Shown here one piece after another: positions 18,356 through 26,657 of a stretch of DNA of 64,000 nt. Origin of the DNA: Collimonas sp. OK607 (GTDB lineage Bacteria > Pseudomonadota > Gammaproteobacteria > Burkholderiales > Burkholderiaceae_D); contig NZ_FOKF01000026.1 in the NCBI RefSeq assembly GCF_900111995.1, forward strand, positions 1-64,000, in the 5' to 3' direction. The notes below the pieces were generated by a model that was not told the origin of the DNA, ran no database searches, and worked only from the letters and a program-made list of their open reading frames with translations. The translations under genes were made by a program, and so were the position numbers. Numbering within the stretch: the stretch's first letter is position 1; the number at the start of each line of letters is the position of its first letter.

Positions 18356-20422
18356 ATGTCTGACATTGAAACAAACACTAGGGTAGCTGTTATCGCTCTG
18401 GATAACCCGCCAACAAACCAACTCAATCATGCCTTAAACAGCCACATTCTTGAGGAGTTGAATAAAGCGGAAGCTGATGTCAATGTGCTTGGCATTGTTC
18501 TTACGGGTATAGGCAACACGTTTTCTACAGGATCCGATGTTGCAGAGTCAGATCTATCCCCGCCGAATGGGCCTACTTTGCGCACCGTAGCAGCGCGACT
18601 TGAAGGTTACGGCAAGCCGGTGGTAGCTGCCATCGCCGGATCGGCACTGAGCGGAGGCCTGGAACTGGCACTTGCTTGCCATGCGCGCGTTGCGCTTGCG
18701 TCCGCGAAACTTGGCGTGCCAGACATCGAACTGGGCCTAATTCCTAATGCTGGGGGTACGCAGAGGCTTCCACGCTTAATTGGCATGTCAGCGGCGCTCG
18801 ACCTGCTATTAAGCGGAAAATCCAAAACGGCCGCTGAGATGGATGACACCGGCTTGCTTGATACCGTGGTCGGCGATAGTCTTTTGGACGCAGCGCGTGA
18901 CAAAGTTGTCGAGTTGGCGGAGCGGTTGGCACGAGGAGAGGCACTGCCTCGCATAAGCAAACTACAACTCGATCCTCAAAACTCGTTGGCACTTCTGGAT
19001 CAACAGCGCGCAAGGTTCAGCTCACGGCAGAAACTTCAACGGGCAAGCTCGGTATTGCTGGAGGCGCTGGCTGGTTCTGCTCTGCCATTTGACGAAGGAA
19101 TGGTTCTTGAGAACAAATTGGCTTTCGGTCTACTGTCTGGAATGCAAGCTAGCGCTCTGCGGTATCAGACGAATGCAGAGCGGGACTCGTCCCGTCTGCC
19201 GCCGGAGCTGAAGGCAAATGCTCTCCCTCTCCGGAATGTGGCAGTTATCGGTGCGGGAACCATGGGCACAGGTATCGCAATTGCCGCATTAGATGCTGGC
19301 TACTCGGTCACTTTGCTGGAGCAGGATTCGAGCGCTCTGGAACGAGGAATGAGACGTGTTGGCGATCACTACGAAGGCCGTGTCACCGCAGGAAAAATGG
19401 AAGCTGCGGTTGCTTCGAATGCTTTGGAGAGGTTGTATCCAACTACTGACTGGGCGCCATTGTCTGAAGCTGACCTGATCATCGAGGCGGTGTTTGAAGA
19501 TTTGGAAGTCAAACGACAGGTCTTCTCTAAACTCGACACCGTAGCATCTCCCGGCGCAATCTTGGCATCCAATACGTCTTACTTAGATCTAGATGCAATC
19601 GCCAACGCGACCTCTCGACCAAAAGATGTACTTGGTCTGCATTTCTTTAGTCCCGCGAACGTGATGAAACTATTGGAAGTAGTTCGCGGGACTAAAACCT
19701 CGTCCGAAGCTCTGGCCACGGGTATGGAATTGGGAAAGGCGCTCAGGAAAATGCCTGTCTTGTCTGGGAATGCCTTCGGCTTCATAGGCAACCGTATATA
19801 TAACGCTTACCGCAAACAGTGTGAGTTCATGTTGGAAGACGGGGCGTGGCCGGAAGATATCGATACTGCTCTAACTGGATTTGGCTTTGCTATGGGGCCT
19901 TTTGCTGTGGCCGATTTATCTGGATTAGATATCGCTTGGCGCATGCGAAAGGCTCAAGCGGGCACGCGGGATGCCCGCGAGCGCTACGTAGACATTCTTG
20001 ATCGACTATGCGAAAAAGGTCGGCTCGGTCGCAAAGCTGGTGTAGGTTATTACGTCTACGAAAATGGTAATTCGGTCGAGACAACTGACACCACCGTACG
20101 ACAGATTATCGTGCAGGCAAGAGCTAAGCGCGGAAAAACTATACAGACACTAGATGCAGAAATTATCCGCCGTCGAGTATTATTGACGATGGTGAACGAG
20201 GCAGCTTTGGTATTGGCAGAGAAAGTCGCCGCTCGCGCCAGTGACATTGACGTGGTGATGGTGCAAGGCTACGGGTTTCCACGTTGGGAAGGGGGACCAG
20301 TTTTTTGGGCACGTCAGCAAGAACGCGATCGGCTCGACGCCGATCTGCATCGACTGGCTTCAGAAAACGGCTTTGGTGCAGTATGCGCGACCACCGCAAT
20401 GCTGGATGAGTTGCTGGCCTGA
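18356..20422 (+). CDS. bifunctional enoyl-CoA hydratase / 3-hydroxyacyl-CoA dehydrogenase
   Basis: A 688-residue fusion like FadB/FadJ or peroxisomal bifunctional enzymes. The N-terminal crotonase domain (about 1-190) includes the oxyanion-hole segments GIGNTFSTGSDV and SALSGGLELALAC and the Glu pair in VPDIELGLIPNAGGT. The NAD-binding domain begins at VAVIGAGTMGTGIA (about 295), with HFFSPANVMKLLEVVRG containing the catalytic His. I start at 18,356 behind aaaggaag; the frame is open 105 bases further upstream without support. It gives the cluster two steps of a beta-oxidation cycle; thiolase and acyl-CoA dehydrogenase are not in view. Confidence 0.9.
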   Translation: MSDIETNTRVAVIALDNPPTNQLNHALNSHILEELNKAEADVNVLGIVLTGIGNTFSTGSDVAESDLSPPNGPTLRTVAARLEGYGKPVVAAIAGSALSGGLELALACHARVALASAKLGVPDIELGLIPNAGGTQRLPRLIGMSAALDLLLSGKSKTAAEMDDTGLLDTVVGDSLLDAARDKVVELAERLARGEALPRISKLQLDPQNSLALLDQQRARFSSRQKLQRASSVLLEALAGSALPFDEGMVLENKLAFGLLSGMQASALRYQTNAERDSSRLPPELKANALPLRNVAVIGAGTMGTGIAIAALDAGYSVTLLEQDSSALERGMRRVGDHYEGRVTAGKMEAAVASNALERLYPTTDWAPLSEADLIIEAVFEDLEVKRQVFSKLDTVASPGAILASNTSYLDLDAIANATSRPKDVLGLHFFSPANVMKLLEVVRGTKTSSEALATGMELGKALRKMPVLSGNAFGFIGNRIYNAYRKQCEFMLEDGAWPEDIDTALTGFGFAMGPFAVADLSGLDIAWRMRKAQAGTRDARERYVDILDRLCEKGRLGRKAGVGYYVYENGNSVETTDTTVRQIIVQARAKRGKTIQTLDAEIIRRRVLLTMVNEAALVLAEKVAARASDIDVVMVQGYGFPRWEGGPVFWARQQERDRLDADLHRLASENGFGAVCATTAMLDELLA

Positions 20423-20664
20423 TACCCCGATAGTAATCGGCCAAATTACGGCCTATGCGAATCCATGATTGAATCCCTGACGGGTTTATCGACACTTCTG
20501 AGTCTATCGCATCAACGAGCCGCTACTTTATGATTACCACGAAAAAAATATGAATTGCCGGAGCATCATGCTTTACATAATGTCCAAGCTAACCGCTATG
20601 TATTTTGCAAAAAAATAAAACACAAGAAATTGATCATCACTAACTGCAATTTTTTTGAGGGGGG

Positions 20665-20787
20665 ATGTCAAAAAAAATGCAAAATATCGTCAACGCTGAA
20701 AGCCCTTCACATAGCGCCGACACCGGATCAATAAAAACTCTGTTCGACCGAACAAACAAATACAAGTTTGCCATCGAAGTCAGTTGA
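20665..20787 (+). CDS. small ORF with strong ribosome site, unknown
   Basis: Forty codons start with ATG right behind ttttttgaggggggatg, an unusually strong Shine-Dalgarno run. The peptide starts MSKKMQNIVNAESPSHSADT and ends TLFDRTNKYKFAIEVS. It is polar and has no signal or membrane segment. The stop region overlaps the 3' end of the convergent DoxX gene by eight bases. I recognise no family. It could be the broken start of a larger gene. Confidence 0.3.
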   Translation: MSKKMQNIVNAESPSHSADTGSIKTLFDRTNKYKFAIEVS

Positions 20788-21205
20788 AACGACTTGCCGC
20801 ACCACCCAAGCTGTAACGGCCAGCACCAAGCAGAGCCACCGTCACTGACGAGATCAAGAACATGCCTTGGAGCTCCAGTGCCCAGCCGCCGGTTTCATTG
20901 AGCGTGAAGAGCTGGCTGGTGTGCACCAACAAAATCGCCACGATCATGTTGATGGTCACGACAAGCGCGGCAGGACGGGTGAAGACGCCGACCAAGATCA
21001 TCAAGGGAGCAACAACTTCGCCTATATATACCAGGTAGCCCAGCGTTGCGGGTACGCCCGCCTTGGCCAGCATGTCGCCAACGAAACCGATTCCACCGAT
21101 GAGTTTGGAGACGCCGTGGAACAGCAAGATGATGGCCAGAGCCGCGCGCAGAACTAATTTTCCAGCGTCATCGGTCGAGATTTGAGTGGCCTTTGCGGTT
21201 TGCAT
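20780..21205 (-). CDS. DoxX-family membrane protein, copy 1
   Basis: A 141-residue protein with four membrane segments. Marks are LVLRAALAIILLFHGVSKLIGG near the start and GYLVYIGEVVAPLMILVGVFTRPAA in the middle. I start at 21,205; the upstream 22 codons of the open frame are not family-like. DoxX proteins often accompany ring-cleaving or quinone-handling enzymes and are thought to act in membrane redox chemistry. It is the last gene of a run with a carboxylesterase and a LigB-type dioxygenase; the same trio recurs at 52,636-54,611. Confidence 0.88.
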   Translation of the reverse strand: MQTAKATQISTDDAGKLVLRAALAIILLFHGVSKLIGGIGFVGDMLAKAGVPATLGYLVYIGEVVAPLMILVGVFTRPAALVVTINMIVAILLVHTSQLFTLNETGGWALELQGMFLISSVTVALLGAGRYSLGGAASRFN

Positions 21206-21225
21206 GATTTTTCCTTTTCGTTGAG

Positions 21226-21930
21226 TTAGCTGTGTTTGACCCCGGACTGATCGAGCTGGCCTTCCAGCCACCGTTGGAAATCGACAACCATCGCCGTATT
21301 CAAGCCATGACCGGCCTCATACTCGTGATACTCCAACGGTACGCCAAGACCGTTGAGCACTTCCTTTGCATGGTATGCAAAATGGATACCGAGTTTTTGG
21401 TCTTGTACGCCGTGGCTGACAAACGCGCGCACCTTGCCCAGTTCCGGGCGCAACTGCACCGAGGGCAGCACCTCCGGCAGGATGCGGCCGCTCAGGATGC
21501 CGAAGCCAGCCACCTTGTGCGGTGCAGTCAGCCCCACGCTTGCGCTGATGATGCCACCTTGGCTGAAACCGGCGAGCCAGATACGGTCGGGATCAATATC
21601 ATACGTATGCGCCAATTGATCAATAAAGGCCAGTAGCTTGTTGCGCGCCTGCTCGGCCTGGTCGGCGTTGATCGCCGGACCGGTTGGTGTAAAACTTACT
21701 TGGAACCAGCCGAATTGCATCGGCCCAAACTCCAGCGGGCCGCGTGCCAGCACTACGGCCAGTCGCGGGTCCATCTGCTGCGCCAGTTCGATAAATCCAA
21801 CTTCATTGGCACCTACGCCGTGCAGTAAAATCAAGCAAGGCGCCTTGCCTCGCCCGCTGCGAGGAGCTTGCATGCGATACGTTAAACCGGAAACCGGTTC
21901 GACCATCGTCGTGTTCAGAATGCCAGACAT
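21226..21930 (-). CDS. phospholipase/carboxylesterase-type alpha/beta hydrolase, copy 1
   Basis: A 234-residue cytoplasmic serine hydrolase of the YodD/MhqD-like carboxylesterase group. LLHGVGANEVGF is the oxyanion segment, GFSQGG (Ser123) the nucleophile, HGVQDQKLG carries Asp, and GHGLN the His. It lies between the DoxX and LigB genes, 15 bp after the latter, and is probably co-transcribed with them. Its paralogue at 53,907 has the same motifs. A role in hydrolysing products or adducts of quinone/catechol chemistry is inferred from context. Confidence 0.88.
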   Translation of the reverse strand: MSGILNTTMVEPVSGLTYRMQAPRSGRGKAPCLILLHGVGANEVGFIELAQQMDPRLAVVLARGPLEFGPMQFGWFQVSFTPTGPAINADQAEQARNKLLAFIDQLAHTYDIDPDRIWLAGFSQGGIISASVGLTAPHKVAGFGILSGRILPEVLPSVQLRPELGKVRAFVSHGVQDQKLGIHFAYHAKEVLNGLGVPLEYHEYEAGHGLNTAMVVDFQRWLEGQLDQSGVKHS

Positions 21931-21945
21931 AGCCTGTCCTTTTCG

Positions 21946-22731
21946 TTAGTTGAAAGCGTATGCGTCCATGGCGAGCACGCCATGTTCGACACTGGAATGC
22001 AGCAGGCGCGCCTGCGCTTCCGGCCCAGCCGCACCCAGAGCCACAAACAGCGGCAGAAGATGCTCTTCGCTCGGATGATTTTGCACGGCCGATGGCGCAA
22101 GCTGGCGATAGTTCAGCAGCCCGACACGATCACCTGCCTCCAGGTGCTCTTTCATCCAAATTTCGAACTCAGTCACCCACTGAGGCGCCGGAGCATTGAC
22201 CCGCTGGCCGCGGAACTCATAAAGGTTATGGGTCAACGAACCCGATCCGATAATCAGAACTCCTTCCGCGCGCAGTTGTGCCAACGCCTCTCCCAATTTT
22301 TCATGCGCCGCTGGAGTTGCTCCATGAACCAACGAGATCTGCGCCACCGGCACATCGGCGTCCGGATACATAAGACTTAGAGGCACCCACGCGCCATGAT
22401 CCAGGCCGCGTTGGGCACTGCGCACAACCGCGACACCAGCGCCTTCGAACAATGCCGCCGCGCGTTCGGCTACTTCCGGCGCACCGGGCGCGTGGTACTT
22501 GATGTCGTACAGCGCCTGCGGGAAGCCGCCGAAGTCGTAGATGGTCGCCGGCTGTGCCGCCAACGATACCGCCGCACCGCCCGCCGTCTCCCAGTGGGCG
22601 GACACCATGAGAATGGCCTTCGGTTTCGGCAAAGTATTGCCTAGGCCTTGCAGAAAGCGGCGGGCAGGACTGTCTTGCAGCGCCAGCATTGGCGATCCGT
22701 GCGAGACAAATATTGTGGGTAAAGTTGTCAT
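21946..22731 (-). CDS. LigB/DODA-type extradiol ring-cleavage dioxygenase, copy 1
   Basis: A 261-residue class III extradiol dioxygenase of the 4,5-DOPA-dioxygenase (YgiD/DODA) group. Metal and catalytic His candidates are His11 (VSHGSPML), His46 (VSAHWET) and His112 (DHGAWVP). YDFGGFPQALY is a group hallmark. The start at 22,731 has GAGGT before it; the frame is open about 240 bases upstream into the promoter region and should not be used. It heads the three-gene run with the carboxylesterase and DoxX genes, divergent from the LysR gene at 22,835 (103-bp gap). Confidence 0.9.
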   Translation of the reverse strand: MTTLPTIFVSHGSPMLALQDSPARRFLQGLGNTLPKPKAILMVSAHWETAGGAAVSLAAQPATIYDFGGFPQALYDIKYHAPGAPEVAERAAALFEGAGVAVVRSAQRGLDHGAWVPLSLMYPDADVPVAQISLVHGATPAAHEKLGEALAQLRAEGVLIIGSGSLTHNLYEFRGQRVNAPAPQWVTEFEIWMKEHLEAGDRVGLLNYRQLAPSAVQNHPSEEHLLPLFVALGAAGPEAQARLLHSSVEHGVLAMDAYAFN

Positions 22732-22834
22732 GGCATACCTCATTGAATAAGTCTCGATCGTATACCTCTTTAAATGGTTGATAAAGAAGCTTCTAGTAGC
22801 TAGACTATTTCCATTTACTTGACAATTGTGATCT

Positions 22835-23725
22835 ATGGACCTGTTCTCCTCAATGAAAATGTATGTCGCGGTTGTCGATGGCGGCAGCTTCGCATCGGCG
22901 GCCACCAAGCTCGACATTTCGCGCGCAATGGTTTCCAAGCAAATCCAGAAGCTGGAAGAGCATCTCGGCACGCGATTGCTAAATCGGACTACGCGACGGC
23001 TCAGCCTGACCGAAACCGGCCGGGAATTTTATGAACGCAGTACCCAGATCATGGGAGACGTGGAGGAAGCCGAGCAGATCGCCGGCCAGATGACGCGTAC
23101 CCCGCAGGGTATGCTCAGGGTGACCATTCCACTGTCGTATGGCCAGCACCGACTAGCGTCCATCATCGGGGAGTACACGCAGTCGTACCCGCAAGTACGA
23201 CTGGACATTTCGCTCAGTGACCGCAAGGTGGATCTGATCGAGGACGGCCTGGATTTGGCGATCCGTATCGGCTCCATGCCGCAGTCGGATCTCATCGCCC
23301 GCAAAATCGGCGGCGTGCGCAGCCTCGTCTGTGCTACGTCCGCCTACCTTGCCATGCACGGCACCCCGCAGACACCGGCAGACCTGAAGCATCATGCCTG
23401 TCTCGGCTATACGCTGACCGGAACCGGTACCGAGTGGCGGCTGGAAGAGGCCAACGGCACGGGCACCGAGGTCATCCCCGTCTCGGGCCCGATCAAGGCG
23501 GACAACGGCGACATCCTCCGCCTGGCGGCGCTGCACGACGCCGGCATTTTGTTCCAACCCCATTTCATCGTGGCGGATGACCTTGCGGCAGGCCGGCTGG
23601 TGCGGGTGCTGCCGCAATGGCAATCGGGGGAGCTGGGCGTCTATGCGGTCTATCCCAGCCGCAGACATCTTTCGGCCAAGGTACGTACCTTCGTTGAATT
23701 TCTGATTGCCAGGCTGGATGCCTAG
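22835..23725 (+). CDS. LysR-family regulator, divergent from dioxygenase module 1
   Basis: A 296-residue LysR protein. The winged-helix part reads MKMYVAVVDGGSFASAATKL and ISRAMVSKQIQKLEEHLG, followed by LLNRTTRRLSLTETG and a substrate-binding domain (RVTIPLSYGQHRLASIIGEY, then LRLAALHDAGILFQPHFIV). It is divergently arranged with the LigB-esterase-DoxX run and is its likely regulator. In this LysR subgroup the ligand is often a quinone or aromatic, but nothing in the sequence fixes it. Confidence 0.92.
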   Translation: MDLFSSMKMYVAVVDGGSFASAATKLDISRAMVSKQIQKLEEHLGTRLLNRTTRRLSLTETGREFYERSTQIMGDVEEAEQIAGQMTRTPQGMLRVTIPLSYGQHRLASIIGEYTQSYPQVRLDISLSDRKVDLIEDGLDLAIRIGSMPQSDLIARKIGGVRSLVCATSAYLAMHGTPQTPADLKHHACLGYTLTGTGTEWRLEEANGTGTEVIPVSGPIKADNGDILRLAALHDAGILFQPHFIVADDLAAGRLVRVLPQWQSGELGVYAVYPSRRHLSAKVRTFVEFLIARLDA

Positions 23726-23730
23726 TAGCC

Positions 23731-24012
23731 TGCGGGCGGTCGCCAAACGCCGCGACAGCGAATTCGATAAAGCTCCGCTGCTTGGGCGTCATTTACCGGT
23801 CTGGCACGTACAGGACGTGAAACGGCCGCAACGACGCCATTTATTTCGGCAGCACCCGGACCTGCCGCCCAGTGGAGATCTAAGGATCGACCAGCTCGGC
23901 GGATTGCGGTAACGGCCGTATGCCTGCGCGCGCGGCGGTCAGCAAGGCCTCGCCGCTGTCGGCCAGAAAGCGACCTGTGATAGGCACCTTCACCAAGCTT
24001 CGTTCTTACCAT
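23731..24012 (-). pseudogene. LysR-family regulator, C-terminal remnant with stops
   Basis: On the reverse strand, one frame starting near 23,993 reads VKVPITGRFLADSGEALLTA, then ARAGIRPLPQSAELVDP, before a stop. Other frames continue with GRQVRVLP and then RPFHVLYVPDR / MTPKQRSFIEFAVAAFG. That is the usual order of the last third of a LysR effector domain (the 'GDAL--AA-AG', 'L--G-L--VLP' and 'P--R-FIDF' blocks). At least two frame changes and in-frame stops break it, and the N-terminal two thirds are missing. Confidence 0.75.
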
Positions 24013-24229
24013 CTTTCACTCCATCCAGCGGTCTTGCCGCTTGTCGTTGGCGGTCAAGTGCCGACTATCCATAACGAATTGACACCATTTCGTTCCGATA
24101 TAGTCAAGCGATATTTGAAATCTCTTTGTTAAGGCAGATAGACACGTAGAAGGCTCAATGGATGTCGCGCGCAAGCGGGTTTCGAGAGAGGCGCAGGATA
24201 CCACCGCGAACGGCGGTGTCCTCCAGAAT

Positions 24230-25147
24230 TTACAGCGGAATCAACGTCTTGATCCAGAACGCACCACCGGATGGGCGATTCCGGACATCATATTCCCGCT
24301 CGTATTTCGCGGTGATCATCCATCCCTGCGCATTCTGATATCGCACGGACGGGCCGATGGCAACCGCGCGGCCGCGATTGCCGGTGACCGTCTGCCCAGC
24401 AACTTTGTCGTCGGTAATTTGGCGATACACATAGCCACTGACACCGGCGACGAAACCGTTATTCAGCCCCCAACCAAACGCATAATCGGCGTGCAGCTCT
24501 TGACCGGACTTGTAATCAGTGTCCTTGTTGCGAAAATTGTAGTCATACATTAGCTTGATGTCCGCGTTCAAGCCGCTGGCCTGAATATAGGAGACAGCAA
24601 CCAGCGGCTCGATATTCCAATAGTTGCGCCCGATGTTGGCAACATCGTTGCGCTCATACCGCCCGGTCGGGGCGTTGGTCTCCAGCGCGACGACATAGTG
24701 CAGATTGGGAGACACATGGTATCCGAGGGCGGCAGACAGATTCAGATCCCCTATCCCTGTATTACGTTGATGATTGGCGCCGACCCTCACGTCCACGTTA
24801 AGCAACGGCACAATCGCGTGAACCGCCAGTTGGCCGCCGAACAGTTGCTGCCCTGTCACCCAGATGAAGCGCGGGATGATGCCGGTCACGTCGGCGCGAA
24901 ATCCGCCGATCGCGGCGGCGATGTCATTCCCACGATCGTCACGCAGCTCGGTCGCGTGGTAGCTGGTCGCATAGACCAGCGGGTAAAAGCCCGCCGGCGG
25001 CATCGCTCCCACCAGAAAATTTTCGGCGCCATTCGGGTAGATACTGCCGCCGGATTCGGTCGCCGTCGCTGAGCCGCATAAAACGGCACTGATGGCGATC
25101 GCCGCGCACCATGGGCCAGCGGCGTTTGCTCGGTATGTGTCTTTCAT
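24230..25147 (-). CDS. SphA/phenol-degradation MetA-type outer-membrane protein
   Basis: A 305-residue secreted beta-barrel protein. It has a signal peptide (AAIAISAVLCGSATATES) and alternating strands rich in Tyr and Gly (ALGYHVSPNLHYVVALETNA, YKSGQELHADYAFGWGLNNG), and ends with a C-terminal hydrophobic residue as in outer-membrane barrels. The family (Phenol_MetA_deg) is regularly found with aromatic and terpenoid catabolism genes and is thought to import hydrophobic substrates. It lies 31 bp downstream of the aldehyde dehydrogenase gene and completes an alcohol-to-acid oxidation operon. Confidence 0.82.
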   Translation of the reverse strand: MKDTYRANAAGPWCAAIAISAVLCGSATATESGGSIYPNGAENFLVGAMPPAGFYPLVYATSYHATELRDDRGNDIAAAIGGFRADVTGIIPRFIWVTGQQLFGGQLAVHAIVPLLNVDVRVGANHQRNTGIGDLNLSAALGYHVSPNLHYVVALETNAPTGRYERNDVANIGRNYWNIEPLVAVSYIQASGLNADIKLMYDYNFRNKDTDYKSGQELHADYAFGWGLNNGFVAGVSGYVYRQITDDKVAGQTVTGNRGRAVAIGPSVRYQNAQGWMITAKYEREYDVRNRPSGGAFWIKTLIPL

Positions 25148-25178
25148 GTTGTCTCCGTTATCTTTTATTTTTTGTGAA

Positions 25179-26630
25179 TCAGAAGGGATATTGCTGTACC
25201 TGGGGTTCGATGGTGATCCACTTGAGGTCGGTGAACTCGTCGATCACGGCCCGGCCATCAAACTTGCCGTAGCCGCTGTGCTTGGTGCCGCCGTATGGCG
25301 CTTGCGCCTCGTTCTGCACCGTTGCGCCATTCACATGCACCGAACCTGCATCGATGCGCAGCGCGACCGCCAGCGCGCGATGAACATCACGACCGAATAT
25401 CCCAGAGGACAAACCATAGACAGTGTCATTGGCGACGCGTATCGCCTCCTCCACGCCCTGCACGCGCACCACTGTGGTGATCGGTCCAAAGGTTTCCTCG
25501 TCGTAGATGCGCATGGCAGGCGTTACCCGGTCCAGTATCGTGGCCGGCATCACGGCGCCGCTCGCCTTGCCGCCGCACACCAGTTGCGCGCCCTTGCTCA
25601 ACGCATCCTCGATCAGCGCGTTCAGGCGGATGCCGTTTTCAGTGTTCACCATCGGGCCGATCACGCAACCGGCGGCAGTGGCTGGATCCCCCATCGGCAG
25701 TTCCTGTGCACGCGCGGCAAACTTAGCAACGAACTCGTCGGCTACCTCCTCGTCCACCACCAAACGCTCGGTGGACATGCAGATCTGGCCCTGGTACAAG
25801 AACGATCCGAACACCGCCGCCTTTACCGCTTCATCGACATTTGCGTCGTCCAGCACCACCAATGGCGCCTTCCCTCCCAGCTCCAGCAGGCAACGCTTCA
25901 ACTGCGTCGCTGCCTTTTGCGCGATGATCCGCCCCACGTTGGTCGAACCGGTGAAATTGATGCGCCGCACTGCGGGATGCGCAATCAATGCATCGATGAC
26001 TTCAGGCGCATCTGCCGGTGCGTTTGTCAGGAAGTTCAGTACACCGGCCGGCAAGCCCGCTTCCAGCAGGGCTTCGGCCACCAGAAAATGCGTGTATGGA
26101 CTGGTTTCCGAGGCGCGGAACACGACGGTATTGCCGCATACCAGTGGGTAGGCAATCGCCCTCGCAGCAAGCACAACTGGGCCATTCCACGGCACGATGC
26201 TCAGCACCACGCCCACTGGTTGGCGCACCGTCATCGACAGCGCGCCTGGTTTATCGGTAGGGATGGTCTCGCCCTGGATCTGGGTGGCCATCAAGGCAGC
26301 TTCGCGGAACAAGTTCGCCGCCGCCATCACGTTGAATCCGCTCCACAATTCGGAGGCGCCGACCTCATTGGCCATCACACGGATAAATTCTGATGTTTTC
26401 GCTTCCAGTGCGTCGGCCGCTTTCAACAGGATACGACGCCGTTCAGTCGGTGCCGTCTGCGACCAGATCTTGAAGGCTTGCGCCGCCGAGTCTACCGCCT
26501 TGACGGCATCCGCCACCGTCGCGGCGGCAGCGGTCGTCACCGCTGTGCCGGAAATGGGACTGACACGCGTGTATGTCGCACCGCCGGTTGCCGCGACATG
26601 CTGGTTGTCGATGATGAGTTGAGTTTTCAT
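25179..26630 (-). CDS. NAD(P)-dependent aldehyde dehydrogenase, salicylaldehyde/vanillin type
   Basis: The 483-residue enzyme has the ALDH core: PWN (147-149), the catalytic pair Glu250 (LLELGGKAP) and Cys284 (GQICMSTERL), and the ending FDGRAVIDEFTDLKWITI plus a terminal QYPF. This ending resembles salicylaldehyde and vanillin dehydrogenases (H/QYPF end). It lies 27 bp after the GMC oxidoreductase gene in the same operon, so it likely oxidises the aldehyde made by that enzyme to an aromatic acid. Aromatic preference is by family resemblance only. Confidence 0.9.
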   Translation of the reverse strand: MKTQLIIDNQHVAATGGATYTRVSPISGTAVTTAAAATVADAVKAVDSAAQAFKIWSQTAPTERRRILLKAADALEAKTSEFIRVMANEVGASELWSGFNVMAAANLFREAALMATQIQGETIPTDKPGALSMTVRQPVGVVLSIVPWNGPVVLAARAIAYPLVCGNTVVFRASETSPYTHFLVAEALLEAGLPAGVLNFLTNAPADAPEVIDALIAHPAVRRINFTGSTNVGRIIAQKAATQLKRCLLELGGKAPLVVLDDANVDEAVKAAVFGSFLYQGQICMSTERLVVDEEVADEFVAKFAARAQELPMGDPATAAGCVIGPMVNTENGIRLNALIEDALSKGAQLVCGGKASGAVMPATILDRVTPAMRIYDEETFGPITTVVRVQGVEEAIRVANDTVYGLSSGIFGRDVHRALAVALRIDAGSVHVNGATVQNEAQAPYGGTKHSGYGKFDGRAVIDEFTDLKWITIEPQVQQYPF

Positions 26631-26657
26631 AGCTTTACTCCATTCTGTGATTGGTGG

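Noticed and set aside
25092-26393. 433-codon forward frame opposite the aldehyde dehydrogenase
   Set aside because: Pure antisense shadow of a clear ALDH gene; sequence rich in His/Arg/Gln as expected for a shadow frame.
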